Below are positions 16,907-26,553 of a DNA stretch of 64,000 bases, in pieces; the stretch's first letter is position 1; each line of letters opens with the position of its first letter. The translations under genes and the position numbers were made by a program. This DNA is from Pedobacter ghigonis (lineage in GTDB: Bacteria; Bacteroidota; Bacteroidia; Sphingobacteriales; Sphingobacteriaceae), in NCBI RefSeq assembly GCF_903166585.1, contig NZ_CAESCM010000021.1, forward strand, positions 33,215 to 97,214, given 5' to 3'. The notes beneath the pieces were generated by a model, which was not told the DNA's origin, did not search any database, and was given only the letters and a program-made list of their open reading frames with translations.

Positions 16907-18433
16907 ATGATGAAAGCGAAAAATATAAAATATTTACTGATGGCTACTTTACTGTTGTTCGTAGCCCCAGGATGTAAGAAGTTTCTAAATGTAGAACCTA
17001 TTGATGCATTATCTGGAAACAATTTTTGGCAAACCAAAAAGGATGTAGAAGGTTTTACCAACGGTATTTATTCCAGGTTGAGAAATAAGATAGGCTCGAG
17101 TGTGATCATGCCCGCTCTTGAAGTTCGTGGGAATTTTGTAACGGTAGTGAGTTCAATCGATAATAGTGGAAGCAATGTTTTCAGTAACTTGGTAGCCAAT
17201 AACTTAAAAGCTGCTGTAAATGGTACTACAACCTACGACGGCAGATTAAGAGGTATTATGGATTGGAAAGCCTGGTACGATATTATTGCCGCCAGCAATA
17301 TCCTTTATTACGAAGTTGATAATGTCCCAGCTAACAGCCTGTCGGATAGCGAGAGAAAAAAATATAAAGCTGAAGCAGTATTTACGCGTAATTTAAGTTA
17401 CATGTTTATCTGCAAATTATTTGGAGATGCCATTTATTATACTGAAGCTTATAATAACAAATCGTTGCCACGTACCCCTCAGGTTGAAGTAATGAAAAAG
17501 TGTATTGCAGATATGAATGCTGCAAAGAACGATCTTCCTGAAGCCTATACTGATGCTTCCTTAGTAGGCATAAGACCAACTAAAGCTAGTGCAGTAGCTT
17601 TGTTAATGCATTTAAATATGTGGGCAGCTGCCTGGGATACCGGAGATAAAACAGGTTATTATAAGTCAGTTGTAGCACTAGGAGAGGAGCTGGCTACTTA
17701 TAAGAATTACACCGTATTACCAGTTACGGTAGAAAATACCAAAAAGATTTTTAAAGGCCGCTCCAGCGAAAACTTATTCAGCGTTTTGCAGGATTACAAT
17801 TATGGTGAGACATTTTCAAGTTTCTCCAATTATTCTTATTTCTTTTCTCATTACCCGATTCGTGGTGCTACAACTAAAACTCTCAGTTTTATGACCTATG
17901 AAAAAGATTATATCAATAAACTTTTCCCAGCAGGTGTGCCCGATGCAAGGGTAACTACCTGGTTCGAAAACTATAATAACGGCGATGCCAGCTTTCAGTT
18001 TAAAAAGTTTATCAATGTGTATTCAACCGGTTCCGGAGCAAGTTTAACGGTAAACAGTGATGATAGTGCGGTTATTTTCCGTTTGCCCGATGCCTTGCTA
18101 TTGGCAGCAGAAGCCGCAGCAGAGTTGGGAAATGATGCCGTAGCACGCGACTATGCTAACCAGGTAAGGGTTGCAGCAGCAGCACCGTTGTTATCTACAA
18201 GTGGCGATGAATTGAAGAACGATATTTACAAAGAGCGTTGCCGCGAATTAATTGGCGAAGGACAGTTCTTTTTCGATCTGGTACGCACGAAAAGAGCAAT
18301 AAATACCGAATACTCAAAAGCGGTAATTAGTGTGTCTAATTTTAATAATGGGGCATGGACCTGGCCATTAATCATCAGTAGTGCTGAGCGTGGGGCTAAT
18401 CCATATTTGGTAGGTAATAACTTTTGGAATTAA
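16907..18433 (+). CDS. SusD/RagB-family surface glycan-binding lipoprotein (pair 2)
   Basis: A 508-residue outer-membrane lipoprotein, partner of the second SusC. The signal peptide ends in APGC with the cysteine at residue 23. Typical features are KFLNVEPIDALSGNNFWQTKKDVEGFTNGIYSRL at the mature N-terminus, the helix FTRNLSYMFICKLFGDAIYYTEAY, and the C-terminal RCRELIGEGQFFFDLVRT. A TTG start at 16889 inside the previous gene is possible, but two tandem ATGs at 16907 and 16910 begin the signal peptide. It is separated from SusC by only 7 bases and followed after 4 bases by the second FAS1 gene. Confidence 0.94.
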   Translation: MMKAKNIKYLLMATLLLFVAPGCKKFLNVEPIDALSGNNFWQTKKDVEGFTNGIYSRLRNKIGSSVIMPALEVRGNFVTVVSSIDNSGSNVFSNLVANNLKAAVNGTTTYDGRLRGIMDWKAWYDIIAASNILYYEVDNVPANSLSDSERKKYKAEAVFTRNLSYMFICKLFGDAIYYTEAYNNKSLPRTPQVEVMKKCIADMNAAKNDLPEAYTDASLVGIRPTKASAVALLMHLNMWAAAWDTGDKTGYYKSVVALGEELATYKNYTVLPVTVENTKKIFKGRSSENLFSVLQDYNYGETFSSFSNYSYFFSHYPIRGATTKTLSFMTYEKDYINKLFPAGVPDARVTTWFENYNNGDASFQFKKFINVYSTGSGASLTVNSDDSAVIFRLPDALLLAAEAAAELGNDAVARDYANQVRVAAAAPLLSTSGDELKNDIYKERCRELIGEGQFFFDLVRTKRAINTEYSKAVISVSNFNNGAWTWPLIISSAERGANPYLVGNNFWN

Positions 18434-18437
18434 GAAG

Positions 18438-19157
18438 ATGAAAATACAAAACATAAATAAAGCATTCTTATTGGTATTGACCTGTGGGCTTTTCATGCTT
18501 GCAAGTTGCAAAAAGTATTATTTTGATACAGGCGTGCACGATCCAAAATATAGTGGAAGTACATTACAGTACATGAAATCCAAAAAACCTTTTTTCGACA
18601 GTACTTTAACAGTGATTAATCTGGCTGGAATGAACGACGTATTGGACAAAGAAAATGTAACTTTTTTTGCTCCGCCAAGTGGTTCAGTTTTTAAAAGTAT
18701 TAAAAGATTGAACGAGTATTTGAGAATTAATGGAAAGGATACAGTATCGCAACTCAGTCAGATAAAGCCTGAAGTATGGAGAAACACCCTTTCGCAATAT
18801 ATATTCAAGGGTTCTAACCTGTTAAAAGATTATCCGCAAAGAGATACGCTTTCGTATATTGCTTTTCCAGGGCAGAATTATACTTCTTATGGAGGTCGTA
18901 TTATGAATGTTGGCGCAATTTTTAGTGATGCAGCTGGGGTAAAATACGCAGGGTACCGTCAGTTGTTTCTGGCCTACATTCCTGATTTATCTAATCCGCA
19001 GGTAGCGCTACAAAATAATCCTGTAGCTACATCAGATATTCAGACTACAAATGGTGTACTACATGTATTAACAAAAATTAAGCATAACCTGGGTTTTAAT
19101 ACCAATAGATTCATTGATCAGGTAGTTGCAGCAGGTATTTTACCACCTACCCCATAG
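18438..19157 (+). CDS. Fasciclin (FAS1) domain lipoprotein 2
   Basis: A 239-residue lipoprotein (lipobox LASC, cysteine 24) that resembles the FAS1 protein after the first SusCD pair. The segment STLTVINLAGMNDVLDKENVTFFAPPSGSVFKSI has the FAS1 early box (V-T-x-F-A-P), and TTNGVLHVLTKIKHNLGF is the late box. The start has a good AAGAAG purine stretch just upstream and lies 4 bases after the SusD stop. It is predicted to be surface exposed and probably helps bind the substrate; the exact ligand is unknown. Confidence 0.82.
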   Translation: MKIQNINKAFLLVLTCGLFMLASCKKYYFDTGVHDPKYSGSTLQYMKSKKPFFDSTLTVINLAGMNDVLDKENVTFFAPPSGSVFKSIKRLNEYLRINGKDTVSQLSQIKPEVWRNTLSQYIFKGSNLLKDYPQRDTLSYIAFPGQNYTSYGGRIMNVGAIFSDAAGVKYAGYRQLFLAYIPDLSNPQVALQNNPVATSDIQTTNGVLHVLTKIKHNLGFNTNRFIDQVVAAGILPPTP

Positions 19158-19189
19158 CTAATTATTTATTCATATCAATTAATAGATAT

Positions 19190-20893
19190 ATGTTAACAAA
19201 CATAAAATATAGAACAGGCTTTTTGGTAGCAATGGTAATTTGCCTTGTTAGCCTGATGGTTTCTTGCGAAAAAAGCAAGGGGCTGGCCGAGGATCCTTAT
19301 GCCGGAGGGAAACAGGTATTGGGTATAAATTTTATTTCCAAAACTACTGATCCTGATATTGTAACTGCAGGTGCAACCCTGAACCTTCAGGTAAACGGCT
19401 TAATGAAATATAAAGATAATTTTAAGCTTTATGTTAATGAGATCGAAGCTGAAGTGTTAAATTATACAGATAGCACCATCCAATTCAAAGTTCCTTTAAC
19501 AGCAAGCACCGGTAGTGTTTGGATTACCTCGCAAGGTCAAAGTTTTTTTGGGCCAATTGTTAAGGTTGGTGGGAAAGTAGCAGTAGATCCTACTTTTAAA
19601 ATTGTAAATGGTGCCGGATCAGTTTCTGCATTTGGTATCAATACAGTTTACGATGCAGAAAAACTCCCTACTGGTAGATTTTGGCTAGGTGGCGGATTTA
19701 CCAGTTTTGAGCAAAAAGGTACCTTAGTAACACCAAACGGAGGTATTGTTCAGCTAGATGCCGATGGAGCTTACATTACCAACGATATTAACTTTGGAAA
19801 GGGCGTTGCAGGGGGGCTTGGAATTATAACTTCAATTAATAGAATATCAAGCGGCTCGCAAAACGGTAAATTTATCATTTCGGGTAGTTTTTCTTCTTAT
19901 AACTCTTACCGAGCTAATCGTCAAACGCTTAGCAATATCGCCAGATTAAACGCTAATGGTACTTTAGATACCATCAAAACAGCTGATAAAGATGCTCAGG
20001 GCAATTCATTGGTGCCTATTGTAAACCCTAAACCTGGCGAAACCTGGAAAAACGGCGATACTGTAGCAGCTTTTAATGCCGGTGTGGATGGTTTTGTAAG
20101 AAAAACATTTATTTATGGTGAGCAGATTTATATCGTTGGTAATTTTCAAAATTTCAGAAGGATGTATTATCCAAACTCTAGTTACGATGAGAAAGTATAC
20201 GACATAACCAAAATGAAACAACTGGTGAGGGTTAATGCAGATGGATCAATGGATTCTACTTTCCATTATAACAAAAATACCCGTCAAAGTGCTGCTGCAG
20301 GTAATGGAGGGATTATCGACGCCATGATGCAAACAGATGGAAAGCTCATTTTGGTAGGATCGTTTACTTCGTTTAACGGTGTAACTGCCAACCATATTGT
20401 GCGTTTAAATTTAGATGGGTCGGTAGATCAGACTTTTAGTGCTGGTGCTGGATCAGATGGCGATATTTATTCGATCAGATATAATACTACAACCGATAAA
20501 ATTGTAGTTAGCGGCAACTTTAATACCTTTAACGGAAAAGCATCTTCCGGCCTGGCCTTACTAAATTCAAATGGGTCTGTAGTCAGTACTTTTAATAGCT
20601 CGGTTATTAGTGGAGGTATTGCAACTTTCGCTGCACAGCTTAACAATGGTAAAATAATAGTTGCCGGTTCATTCAATAAATATGCCGATTATTTACGTCA
20701 GGGTTTTATGATATTGGAAGCTAACGGGCAGTTAGCTGTGGGGTACAACAATACAGGAGGTTTTCAGGGCAGGATTTACGATATGATTGAAACACCGGTA
20801 AGCAATGGTTCGCAGGTTGTTTTAGTTGGTGATATTTACAGGTTTAACTCTATACTGCCGCATAACGTACTTAGGCTAGTCATTTCTAATTAA
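19190..20893 (+). CDS. DUF5008-type lipoprotein with delta-60 repeats
   Basis: A 567-residue surface lipoprotein (lipobox MVSC, cysteine 26). Residues 35-125 form an IPT/TIG-like immunoglobulin domain (PDIVTAGATLNLQVNG to GSVWITSQGQSFFGPIVKVGG). The remainder is a string of delta-60-type beta-propeller repeats with the recurring pattern DGKLILVGSFTSFNG, then IVRLNLDGSVDQTFSAG, repeated about six times. The overall build fits DUF5008 proteins of Bacteroidota PULs. No catalytic motif is evident. It is probably a surface glycan-binding or scaffold protein, inferred from its position between SusCD and the peptidase genes. Confidence 0.75.
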   Translation: MLTNIKYRTGFLVAMVICLVSLMVSCEKSKGLAEDPYAGGKQVLGINFISKTTDPDIVTAGATLNLQVNGLMKYKDNFKLYVNEIEAEVLNYTDSTIQFKVPLTASTGSVWITSQGQSFFGPIVKVGGKVAVDPTFKIVNGAGSVSAFGINTVYDAEKLPTGRFWLGGGFTSFEQKGTLVTPNGGIVQLDADGAYITNDINFGKGVAGGLGIITSINRISSGSQNGKFIISGSFSSYNSYRANRQTLSNIARLNANGTLDTIKTADKDAQGNSLVPIVNPKPGETWKNGDTVAAFNAGVDGFVRKTFIYGEQIYIVGNFQNFRRMYYPNSSYDEKVYDITKMKQLVRVNADGSMDSTFHYNKNTRQSAAAGNGGIIDAMMQTDGKLILVGSFTSFNGVTANHIVRLNLDGSVDQTFSAGAGSDGDIYSIRYNTTTDKIVVSGNFNTFNGKASSGLALLNSNGSVVSTFNSSVISGGIATFAAQLNNGKIIVAGSFNKYADYLRQGFMILEANGQLAVGYNNTGGFQGRIYDMIETPVSNGSQVVLVGDIYRFNSILPHNVLRLVISN

Positions 20894-20916
20894 CTGTACA
20901 CTTTAATTTTATAGAT

Positions 20917-22665
20917 ATGAAAAAAAATATAAGATCAGTTTTTAATATTAAAACGATAAGTGCAGCATTCCTTTTAGGGTTTATTTTACTCCTCTCGGCC
21001 TGCAATAAAAATTTTGATAATGTTTTGCCTAAATCGTTCAGAAATGATACGCTGGGTTTAGGTAGTAATTCAAAAAAAGTATTATACATTATATTGGATG
21101 GCGTGAAAGGTTCGGTGGTAAGTAGTTTAGCGCCTGCCAACATAACGCAAATTACCAATAATGCCATATTCTCTTATGATGGAGTGGCCGATTATCAACG
21201 TAATTCGCTTACCAATGCCGCAGCATGGACCACTATGCTTACTGGTGTTGATTATACCAAACATAATGTAAGTACGGAGGCTTTTACAGGGTTAAATTTA
21301 CAAACCACGCCAACATTATTTACCGGTATAAAATCAAACCTGGGTAATGTGCGGACAGTTTCTTTAGCTTCGACGGCAGCATTTAACGATAACCTGGCCG
21401 TTGATGCTACGGTTAAACAAACACTGGCAGACGATGCAGCAGTTAAAACTTCGGTTATTGCTGAGTTAGGGGCAAACAATCCTTCATTATTGGTGGCACA
21501 ATTCCATAGTGCAGAAGTAGCAGGTTTGGCAAATGGCTATACTGCATCAACAACAGCATATACTACTGCCATTAATACACTCGATGGTTACGTGGGGGAG
21601 ATTTTGACTGCTTTAAGGGCTAGAAAAACCTATGCACAGGAAAACTGGTTAGTAGTTGTATCCTCAAATAAGGGCGGAGCTGCTACTTCTGGTGGTGCAC
21701 CAGGTTCAAATATCTATGCAGACGATTCGCGTAATACTTTTGTAGCTTTTTACAATCCTAAATTTAAACCGAATGCCATCAATAAACCTGATGTAAGTAA
21801 CCTGCCATATTCTGGCATCGGGGCTAAATTTAATGCAACCAATGGTGCGGTACAAAGCGATGCTAATTTTTTAAATTTAGGTACAAATATCGAAGCTACC
21901 ATTCGTTTTAACATCCGTTGGGATGGAAGTGCTGGTAATTCAGGTTACTGCGCAATTCTTCAAAAAAGAGGACTTACCAGCGGAATCACCGGAGGTGTAC
22001 CGGGATGGGCCTTTATCAAAGATGATGGTGGTATTATTAGTTTAAATACAAGTTTCACTGGTTCAGGTAATATCCAGGCAAAAGGGCCAACATCTCAAAA
22101 ACTGGATGATGGTAAGTGGCATGCTATTGCGGTAAGATTTTATAATAGTGGTGCAGACCGTTATGCTAGTATGTTTGTTGATGGTATACCAGCTCAACAA
22201 CCTGATTTAAAAATCAATGGAAACATAAATAGCATAGCACCTTTGCAGTTTGGGAAATACAGCAGTGTTGATTGTTTTATTACTGAATTTGCGGTTTACA
22301 ATATAGCCATTCCAAAGGCAGATATTATTGCAGCAAGTAAAAAAACGCCATTAACACCGATTTCTGATCCGTATTATAATAATTTAATCGCTTATTATAA
22401 AACCAGCGAAGGTGTTGGAAATGTGTTGAATGATGCCTTAGGTAAATCACCCGCAATGAATTTGGTAGGTACGCCTAATTGGACTAATTATGCCGATATC
22501 TCTCCAAATTTATCTCCCGCAATATCTGAAGCAGCATTTAAAGCAGTGCCAAATGGTGTGGATATACCTGTGCTAATCTACAATTGGTTAAATATAGCTG
22601 CACCTGCTAAATGGGCATTAATGGGGAAATTTTATGCCCCGGTTGTTTCTTTTCCAACCAACTAA
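20917..22665 (+). CDS. Alkaline-phosphatase-like/LamG lipoprotein 1 (probable pseudoenzyme)
   Basis: A 582-residue lipoprotein (LSAC, cysteine 29). Residues 45-275 look like an alkaline phosphatase/nucleotide pyrophosphatase superfamily domain: KKVLYIILDGVKGSVV (first metal Asp region), AAAWTTMLTGVDYTKHNV, INTLDGYVGEIL and WLVVVSSNKGGAATSGG. From about residue 300 a LamG/concanavalin-like domain follows (NLGTNIEATIRFNIRWDGSAG, WHAIAVRFYNSGADRYASMFVDGIPAQQP), the arrangement of DUF4983 proteins. The canonical D-H-G metal site reads S-N-K-G, and the D-x-x-G-H segment is replaced by AEVAGLANG, so hydrolase activity is doubtful. It is paralogous to the protein at 24621. The two flank the M60 peptidase gene in one transcript. 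Confidence 0.75.
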   Translation: MKKNIRSVFNIKTISAAFLLGFILLLSACNKNFDNVLPKSFRNDTLGLGSNSKKVLYIILDGVKGSVVSSLAPANITQITNNAIFSYDGVADYQRNSLTNAAAWTTMLTGVDYTKHNVSTEAFTGLNLQTTPTLFTGIKSNLGNVRTVSLASTAAFNDNLAVDATVKQTLADDAAVKTSVIAELGANNPSLLVAQFHSAEVAGLANGYTASTTAYTTAINTLDGYVGEILTALRARKTYAQENWLVVVSSNKGGAATSGGAPGSNIYADDSRNTFVAFYNPKFKPNAINKPDVSNLPYSGIGAKFNATNGAVQSDANFLNLGTNIEATIRFNIRWDGSAGNSGYCAILQKRGLTSGITGGVPGWAFIKDDGGIISLNTSFTGSGNIQAKGPTSQKLDDGKWHAIAVRFYNSGADRYASMFVDGIPAQQPDLKINGNINSIAPLQFGKYSSVDCFITEFAVYNIAIPKADIIAASKKTPLTPISDPYYNNLIAYYKTSEGVGNVLNDALGKSPAMNLVGTPNWTNYADISPNLSPAISEAAFKAVPNGVDIPVLIYNWLNIAAPAKWALMGKFYAPVVSFPTN

Positions 22666-22670
22666 TTTAA

Positions 22671-24608
22671 ATGTATATGAAAATTAATCATTTCACTATA
22701 TCATGCGCTGCAGTTTTATTCTTAAGTCTGACAGCTTGTAAAAAATATGGTTACGATATTCCAGATGGCTATCCGGATAATTCTGAAAATGTAGCTGGAG
22801 GTAGTATCGATACCAATATGAAGATCATCGATAAATCGATGTATGCGAAAGCCAGGGTATTTCCAGGTCTGGTAGATCAGTCTGAACCTCGGGTTCAAAA
22901 TGCCAAGTTTACTTTAGATTTAAATTTCACCGATCAAACGGCCGATAATTTGCGTATTTCGGTAGCACCAGAACCACAGTATAGCACTGGTTATTATGCT
23001 GCACCAGGCGAACTGGTTAAGATAGAGGTTCCGGCTGGCATTGAAGGTTTAACGGTTCAGATAGGTGGGCATACCGATAACCTTGCAGGTAAATCGCCGT
23101 TATTGCGCGATCCGGTTGTGTATATGCGCCAGCAATTATATGCAGGTGCTAACTATGTACGGAATTTGTATGGTGGTACCATTTACATCCGTGCAGACAG
23201 GGCTTATCCAAACCCTGTAGAATTCACCATTACCAATGCCTGTGTTTCTCCCGATTTTATTCTGGGGCAAACTGTTGATGCAGACTGGGTAAATAAAGTA
23301 AAGGCATCACAGGTGCCCTGGTTAGAATTGCGTAGCAAACGCGTAATTTTCCTGGTACCGCGAGATAAAATTGTGGCCACATTTACCTCATCAGAGCCCT
23401 ATACTAACCCAACAGTTGCTTTGGGTAAATGGAACGATGTATTCGATTTGGATTACAACGCCTGGATGGGGTTATCTGATAATGCACCAGATCCAAAAGA
23501 CAGAAGTCCGCAAGGCCCATGGAGAGGAGTATTGGATATTCAACTATCAGCGGGGTACGGTCACTCAGGTTTTCCTTTTGTTGGCTTAAACGATAGCGAA
23601 TGGTTTAAAGGTTTTACAAGTCTGAAAAATATTACTACCAGCGACGGGCAATGGGGGTCTTATCACGAGTTTGGCCACAACTGTCAGCAAGGTAAGGTTT
23701 GGAGCTGGAGTACGCTGGGCGAAACTACCAACAACTTGTTTAGTTTTAAAGTAGCCAACAGGATAGGAGCAAATTATAACATCCTGCACCCTGCTGTTTC
23801 AAGTGGTTTCCCTCAGGCTATTACTTATGCTTCGGGTACAGGAACTAAAAATTTTGATACTGATGGCGCTATGAACGATCCGTTTAAACGGATGACGCCT
23901 TTTGTACAGATTTTTGAAAAATATGGTTATGGCGCAATGACATATCTTTATACAGAAGCCCGTCATGCAGCCCGCCTGAATACCAGTGATATTACCATGC
24001 ACAATTTTGTGTACGAAAAGCTATCTGACTATACCCAAACTGATTTGGCCCCGTTTTTCGATGCCTGGGGTATTAATTATAGTGATGCAGTTGCTGTAAA
24101 AATGTCTAATAAATACCCTTTGTTAACTAAACAGATCTGGACTTATAATCCTTTAAATAAAACAGGTGGTACGGGCACAATAATTTATACAACCAGTGTG
24201 GTATCAGCAAGTTCTCCTGCACAGGAGGGATCGACTGCTGCTTTGGTAGATAATAATTTAACTACATACTACCATTCGCAGTACTCAAGTCCAACACCTG
24301 CTCAGTCATATCCTTTTACCTTCATTTTTAACGCAGGTGCTAATATTCCAATTAAGGGCATGTATTTTAATGGTAGAGCAGGCACCAATAGGGCAGGAGA
24401 TGCTAAAGACATAGAAATTTTTAGCAGTAGAGATAACATTAACTACACCAGCATTGGTACCACTACTTTGCCTAATACAGCCAATAGGTTCGAATATATT
24501 TTTCCAAATGGAAATGTAAATGCCAAATTCTTCAAAGTAATCGTTAAAAACGGATACACCACTAATCCTTATGTGGTATTTGCCGAAATGAATTTAATAA
24601 AGCCATAA
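22671..24608 (+). CDS. M60-family metallopeptidase with C-terminal F5/8-type (CBM32-like) domain, lipoprotein
   Basis: A 645-residue surface lipoprotein (lipobox LTAC). The catalytic domain of the M60/enhancin-like family spans about residues 60-490. It contains APGELVKIEVP and an aromatic-rich carbohydrate-facing region, then the zinc site HEFGHNCQ (HExGH) with a downstream glutamate in GETTNNLF, so the gluzincin site is complete. The C-terminal 140 residues (SSPAQEGSTAALVDNNLTTYYHSQYSSP, FTFIFNAGANIPIKGMYF, ending FAEMNLIKP) are a discoidin-type carbohydrate-binding module. Known M60 members cleave O-glycosylated proteins such as mucins. The gene follows the LamG lipoprotein after 5 bases. 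Confidence 0.88.
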   Translation: MYMKINHFTISCAAVLFLSLTACKKYGYDIPDGYPDNSENVAGGSIDTNMKIIDKSMYAKARVFPGLVDQSEPRVQNAKFTLDLNFTDQTADNLRISVAPEPQYSTGYYAAPGELVKIEVPAGIEGLTVQIGGHTDNLAGKSPLLRDPVVYMRQQLYAGANYVRNLYGGTIYIRADRAYPNPVEFTITNACVSPDFILGQTVDADWVNKVKASQVPWLELRSKRVIFLVPRDKIVATFTSSEPYTNPTVALGKWNDVFDLDYNAWMGLSDNAPDPKDRSPQGPWRGVLDIQLSAGYGHSGFPFVGLNDSEWFKGFTSLKNITTSDGQWGSYHEFGHNCQQGKVWSWSTLGETTNNLFSFKVANRIGANYNILHPAVSSGFPQAITYASGTGTKNFDTDGAMNDPFKRMTPFVQIFEKYGYGAMTYLYTEARHAARLNTSDITMHNFVYEKLSDYTQTDLAPFFDAWGINYSDAVAVKMSNKYPLLTKQIWTYNPLNKTGGTGTIIYTTSVVSASSPAQEGSTAALVDNNLTTYYHSQYSSPTPAQSYPFTFIFNAGANIPIKGMYFNGRAGTNRAGDAKDIEIFSSRDNINYTSIGTTTLPNTANRFEYIFPNGNVNAKFFKVIVKNGYTTNPYVVFAEMNLIKP

Positions 24609-24620
24609 ATTAAAGAGATC

Positions 24621-26315
24621 ATGAAATTAGATAACAAAATTTTTAAAGTCCTTTCATTTGGCCTTTTAAGCATCTTAATTTATTCTGGTTGTAAAAAATA
24701 TGATAATCCACCGCCAGTATTCGAAGAGTTAAAAAGATCGGTACTTGCGCAACGCAAAGTGATGATTATCAGTATTGACGGTTTAACTGGAGCTGAGCTG
24801 CAAGCCATAGCACCAACTAGTATTACAGAGTTACAGAAAAACTCAAAATATAGCTATAACACTTTGAAGACGGCTTCTGATGCTGCAGGGTGGGCATCTA
24901 TGCTAACAGGTACAGGTTTTGCAAAACATCAAATCAGCGGTGATAATTTCGAGCGGGTAAAAGACCCCAATACTGATGATCATGCGCCGATTGTATCTTA
25001 TCGTAACGTTTTTGATTATGTAACGCAGTATAAAGCTGTAAAAACAGCCTTAGTTACACCTTGGGCTAATTTGCGCAATTATATGCGTAATGCTGATTTT
25101 TCACCTATTGTAACAACGGATCTGGCGGTTAAAGACAGCACGATAAGCATCCTGAATAACCAAGCAGGTTTAGGTACCATAGCGGTTAATTTTAGAGAAG
25201 TAGAGGCTGCAGGTGCTAACGGTGGATATTTGGCAAGCAATCCAAATTATAAAAATGCAATAATAAAGGCTGATGAGTATGTTGGCAATATTATGACGGC
25301 TTTAAAAGCCAGAAAAAATTATGCAAATGAAGATTGGCTTGTAATAATCACCAGCAATCATGGTGGCAGTAGTGCCAATCCAACCAATGGTTTTACATTA
25401 TTGTATAATCCTGCCTTTAAACCTTACGAATTAAAGAAAACAGGATTTAATCCGGTTTTATTCAATAACACTACTGGTAGAGCTACTTTAAGTGCTGATA
25501 ATAATCTTTACGATGCTGGTGAAACAAAAAATTTTACTGTGCAGATGGATGTGAAATTTAATGCTGTACCAAGTGGCTACTCAAGCTTTTTTAGTAAGAG
25601 TACTAATCTAAGTGGTTCCTCAATTACAGGTTGGCAATGGGCGCTTTATCCTGGTGGCAAGTGGGTGATTACTACTGGAGGAACTTTAAATGGAGGCGGA
25701 GGAAAGCTTGATGTAACATCAACTGATTCTCCTGGAACAGATTGGCATACCTTAACCATGACGGTCGAATACATCAATTCAACAACAAGAAACCTAATCA
25801 TGTATATAGATGGTAAACGTCAAAATGCAACTGCATTAAATATTAGTGGAAGAAAAAGCTTAAGCACAACAGAAGGATTTAGAGTAGGCCATAGAACTGG
25901 TGATAATGATACACCAACATCCTTTTATGGTGCTAATCTAGCTTATTTTAATACTGCATTGAGCGAAGCTATCATAAACAGTAATTTAGGATTAAAAGAT
26001 ATTACCAAGCATACTAATTATGCAAACATTACTGGTTTTTGGCCAATGGACGAAGGTGCAGAGGGAACTTTTTTTAATAAGGCTCCAGGTGGTTATAACA
26101 TGGCCCTTTCAGGTTTGTATAACTGGACAAATTTGGGTGCTTTGTATCCTCCGGGTACGACTGCTGAACCTGTAACATCAACATTATCTATTCCATCAAC
26201 AGTGAGTGATGTTTCTGCATTAACCTTATATTGGATGAAAATAAATATTCTTTCTGATTTTGGTTTTGATGGTAAACCCTACCTTAACAAATTTGAAATC
26301 GAATTCTTAAAATAG
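24621..26315 (+). CDS. Alkaline-phosphatase-like/LamG lipoprotein 2 (probable pseudoenzyme)
   Basis: A 564-residue lipoprotein (YSGC, cysteine 24), paralogue of the one at 20917. The alkaline-phosphatase-like domain has QRKVMIISIDGLTGAEL, DAAGWASMLTGTGFAKH and WLVIITSNHGGSSANP. A LamG domain follows (KNFTVQMDVKFNAVPSGYSS, WHTLTMTVEYINSTTRNLIMYIDGKRQN), and a C-terminal tail ends in LNKFEIEFLK. The usual Asp-His-Gly is Asn-His-Gly, the D-x-x-G-H segment reads VEAAGANGG, and the threonine nucleophile position appears to be Asp or Ala depending on alignment. One ligand more is kept than in paralogue 1, but the site still looks inactive. It is the last gene before the terminator at 26335. Confidence 0.75.
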   Translation: MKLDNKIFKVLSFGLLSILIYSGCKKYDNPPPVFEELKRSVLAQRKVMIISIDGLTGAELQAIAPTSITELQKNSKYSYNTLKTASDAAGWASMLTGTGFAKHQISGDNFERVKDPNTDDHAPIVSYRNVFDYVTQYKAVKTALVTPWANLRNYMRNADFSPIVTTDLAVKDSTISILNNQAGLGTIAVNFREVEAAGANGGYLASNPNYKNAIIKADEYVGNIMTALKARKNYANEDWLVIITSNHGGSSANPTNGFTLLYNPAFKPYELKKTGFNPVLFNNTTGRATLSADNNLYDAGETKNFTVQMDVKFNAVPSGYSSFFSKSTNLSGSSITGWQWALYPGGKWVITTGGTLNGGGGKLDVTSTDSPGTDWHTLTMTVEYINSTTRNLIMYIDGKRQNATALNISGRKSLSTTEGFRVGHRTGDNDTPTSFYGANLAYFNTALSEAIINSNLGLKDITKHTNYANITGFWPMDEGAEGTFFNKAPGGYNMALSGLYNWTNLGALYPPGTTAEPVTSTLSIPSTVSDVSALTLYWMKINILSDFGFDGKPYLNKFEIEFLK

Positions 26316-26334
26316 TAGTTAGTTTAGTTAGTGA

Positions 26335-26369
26335 AACCCTTGCCTCCGGAGGAGGCAAAGGGTTTTTTC
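26335..26369 (+). terminator. Strong intrinsic terminator after the first PUL transcript
   Basis: A GCCTCC/GGAGGC stem with a GGA loop is extended by AACCCTT/AAGGGTT with a single-base bulge and followed by a TTTTTT run. It lies 20 bases after the stop of the last lipoprotein gene and separates the two PUL transcripts. Confidence 0.9.
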
Positions 26370-26468
26370 TGTTTAAAGGGATTTTATAGCGCATAATTAG
26401 TATGATACCTACGCCATAGTATCAAGCAACTCCTAATAACGTAACCGTTCAGTAACATATTTAAAACT

Positions 26469-26480
26469 CAAACGTTTGCG
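26469..26480. promoter_or_regulatory. LacI-type operator, PUL copy 3
   Basis: Exact CAAACGTTTGCG copy, followed by CTAAAAC, 74 bases before the GH2 start ATG. It is identical to the two copies upstream of the first SusC, which indicates that the glycosidase transcript is co-regulated with the uptake transcript. Confidence 0.7.
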
Positions 26481-26553
26481 CTAAAACATTCTTACTATTA
26501 TCACCCAATCATCCGTAATTTGGATGCACAAAACCTAATATTATACACACACA

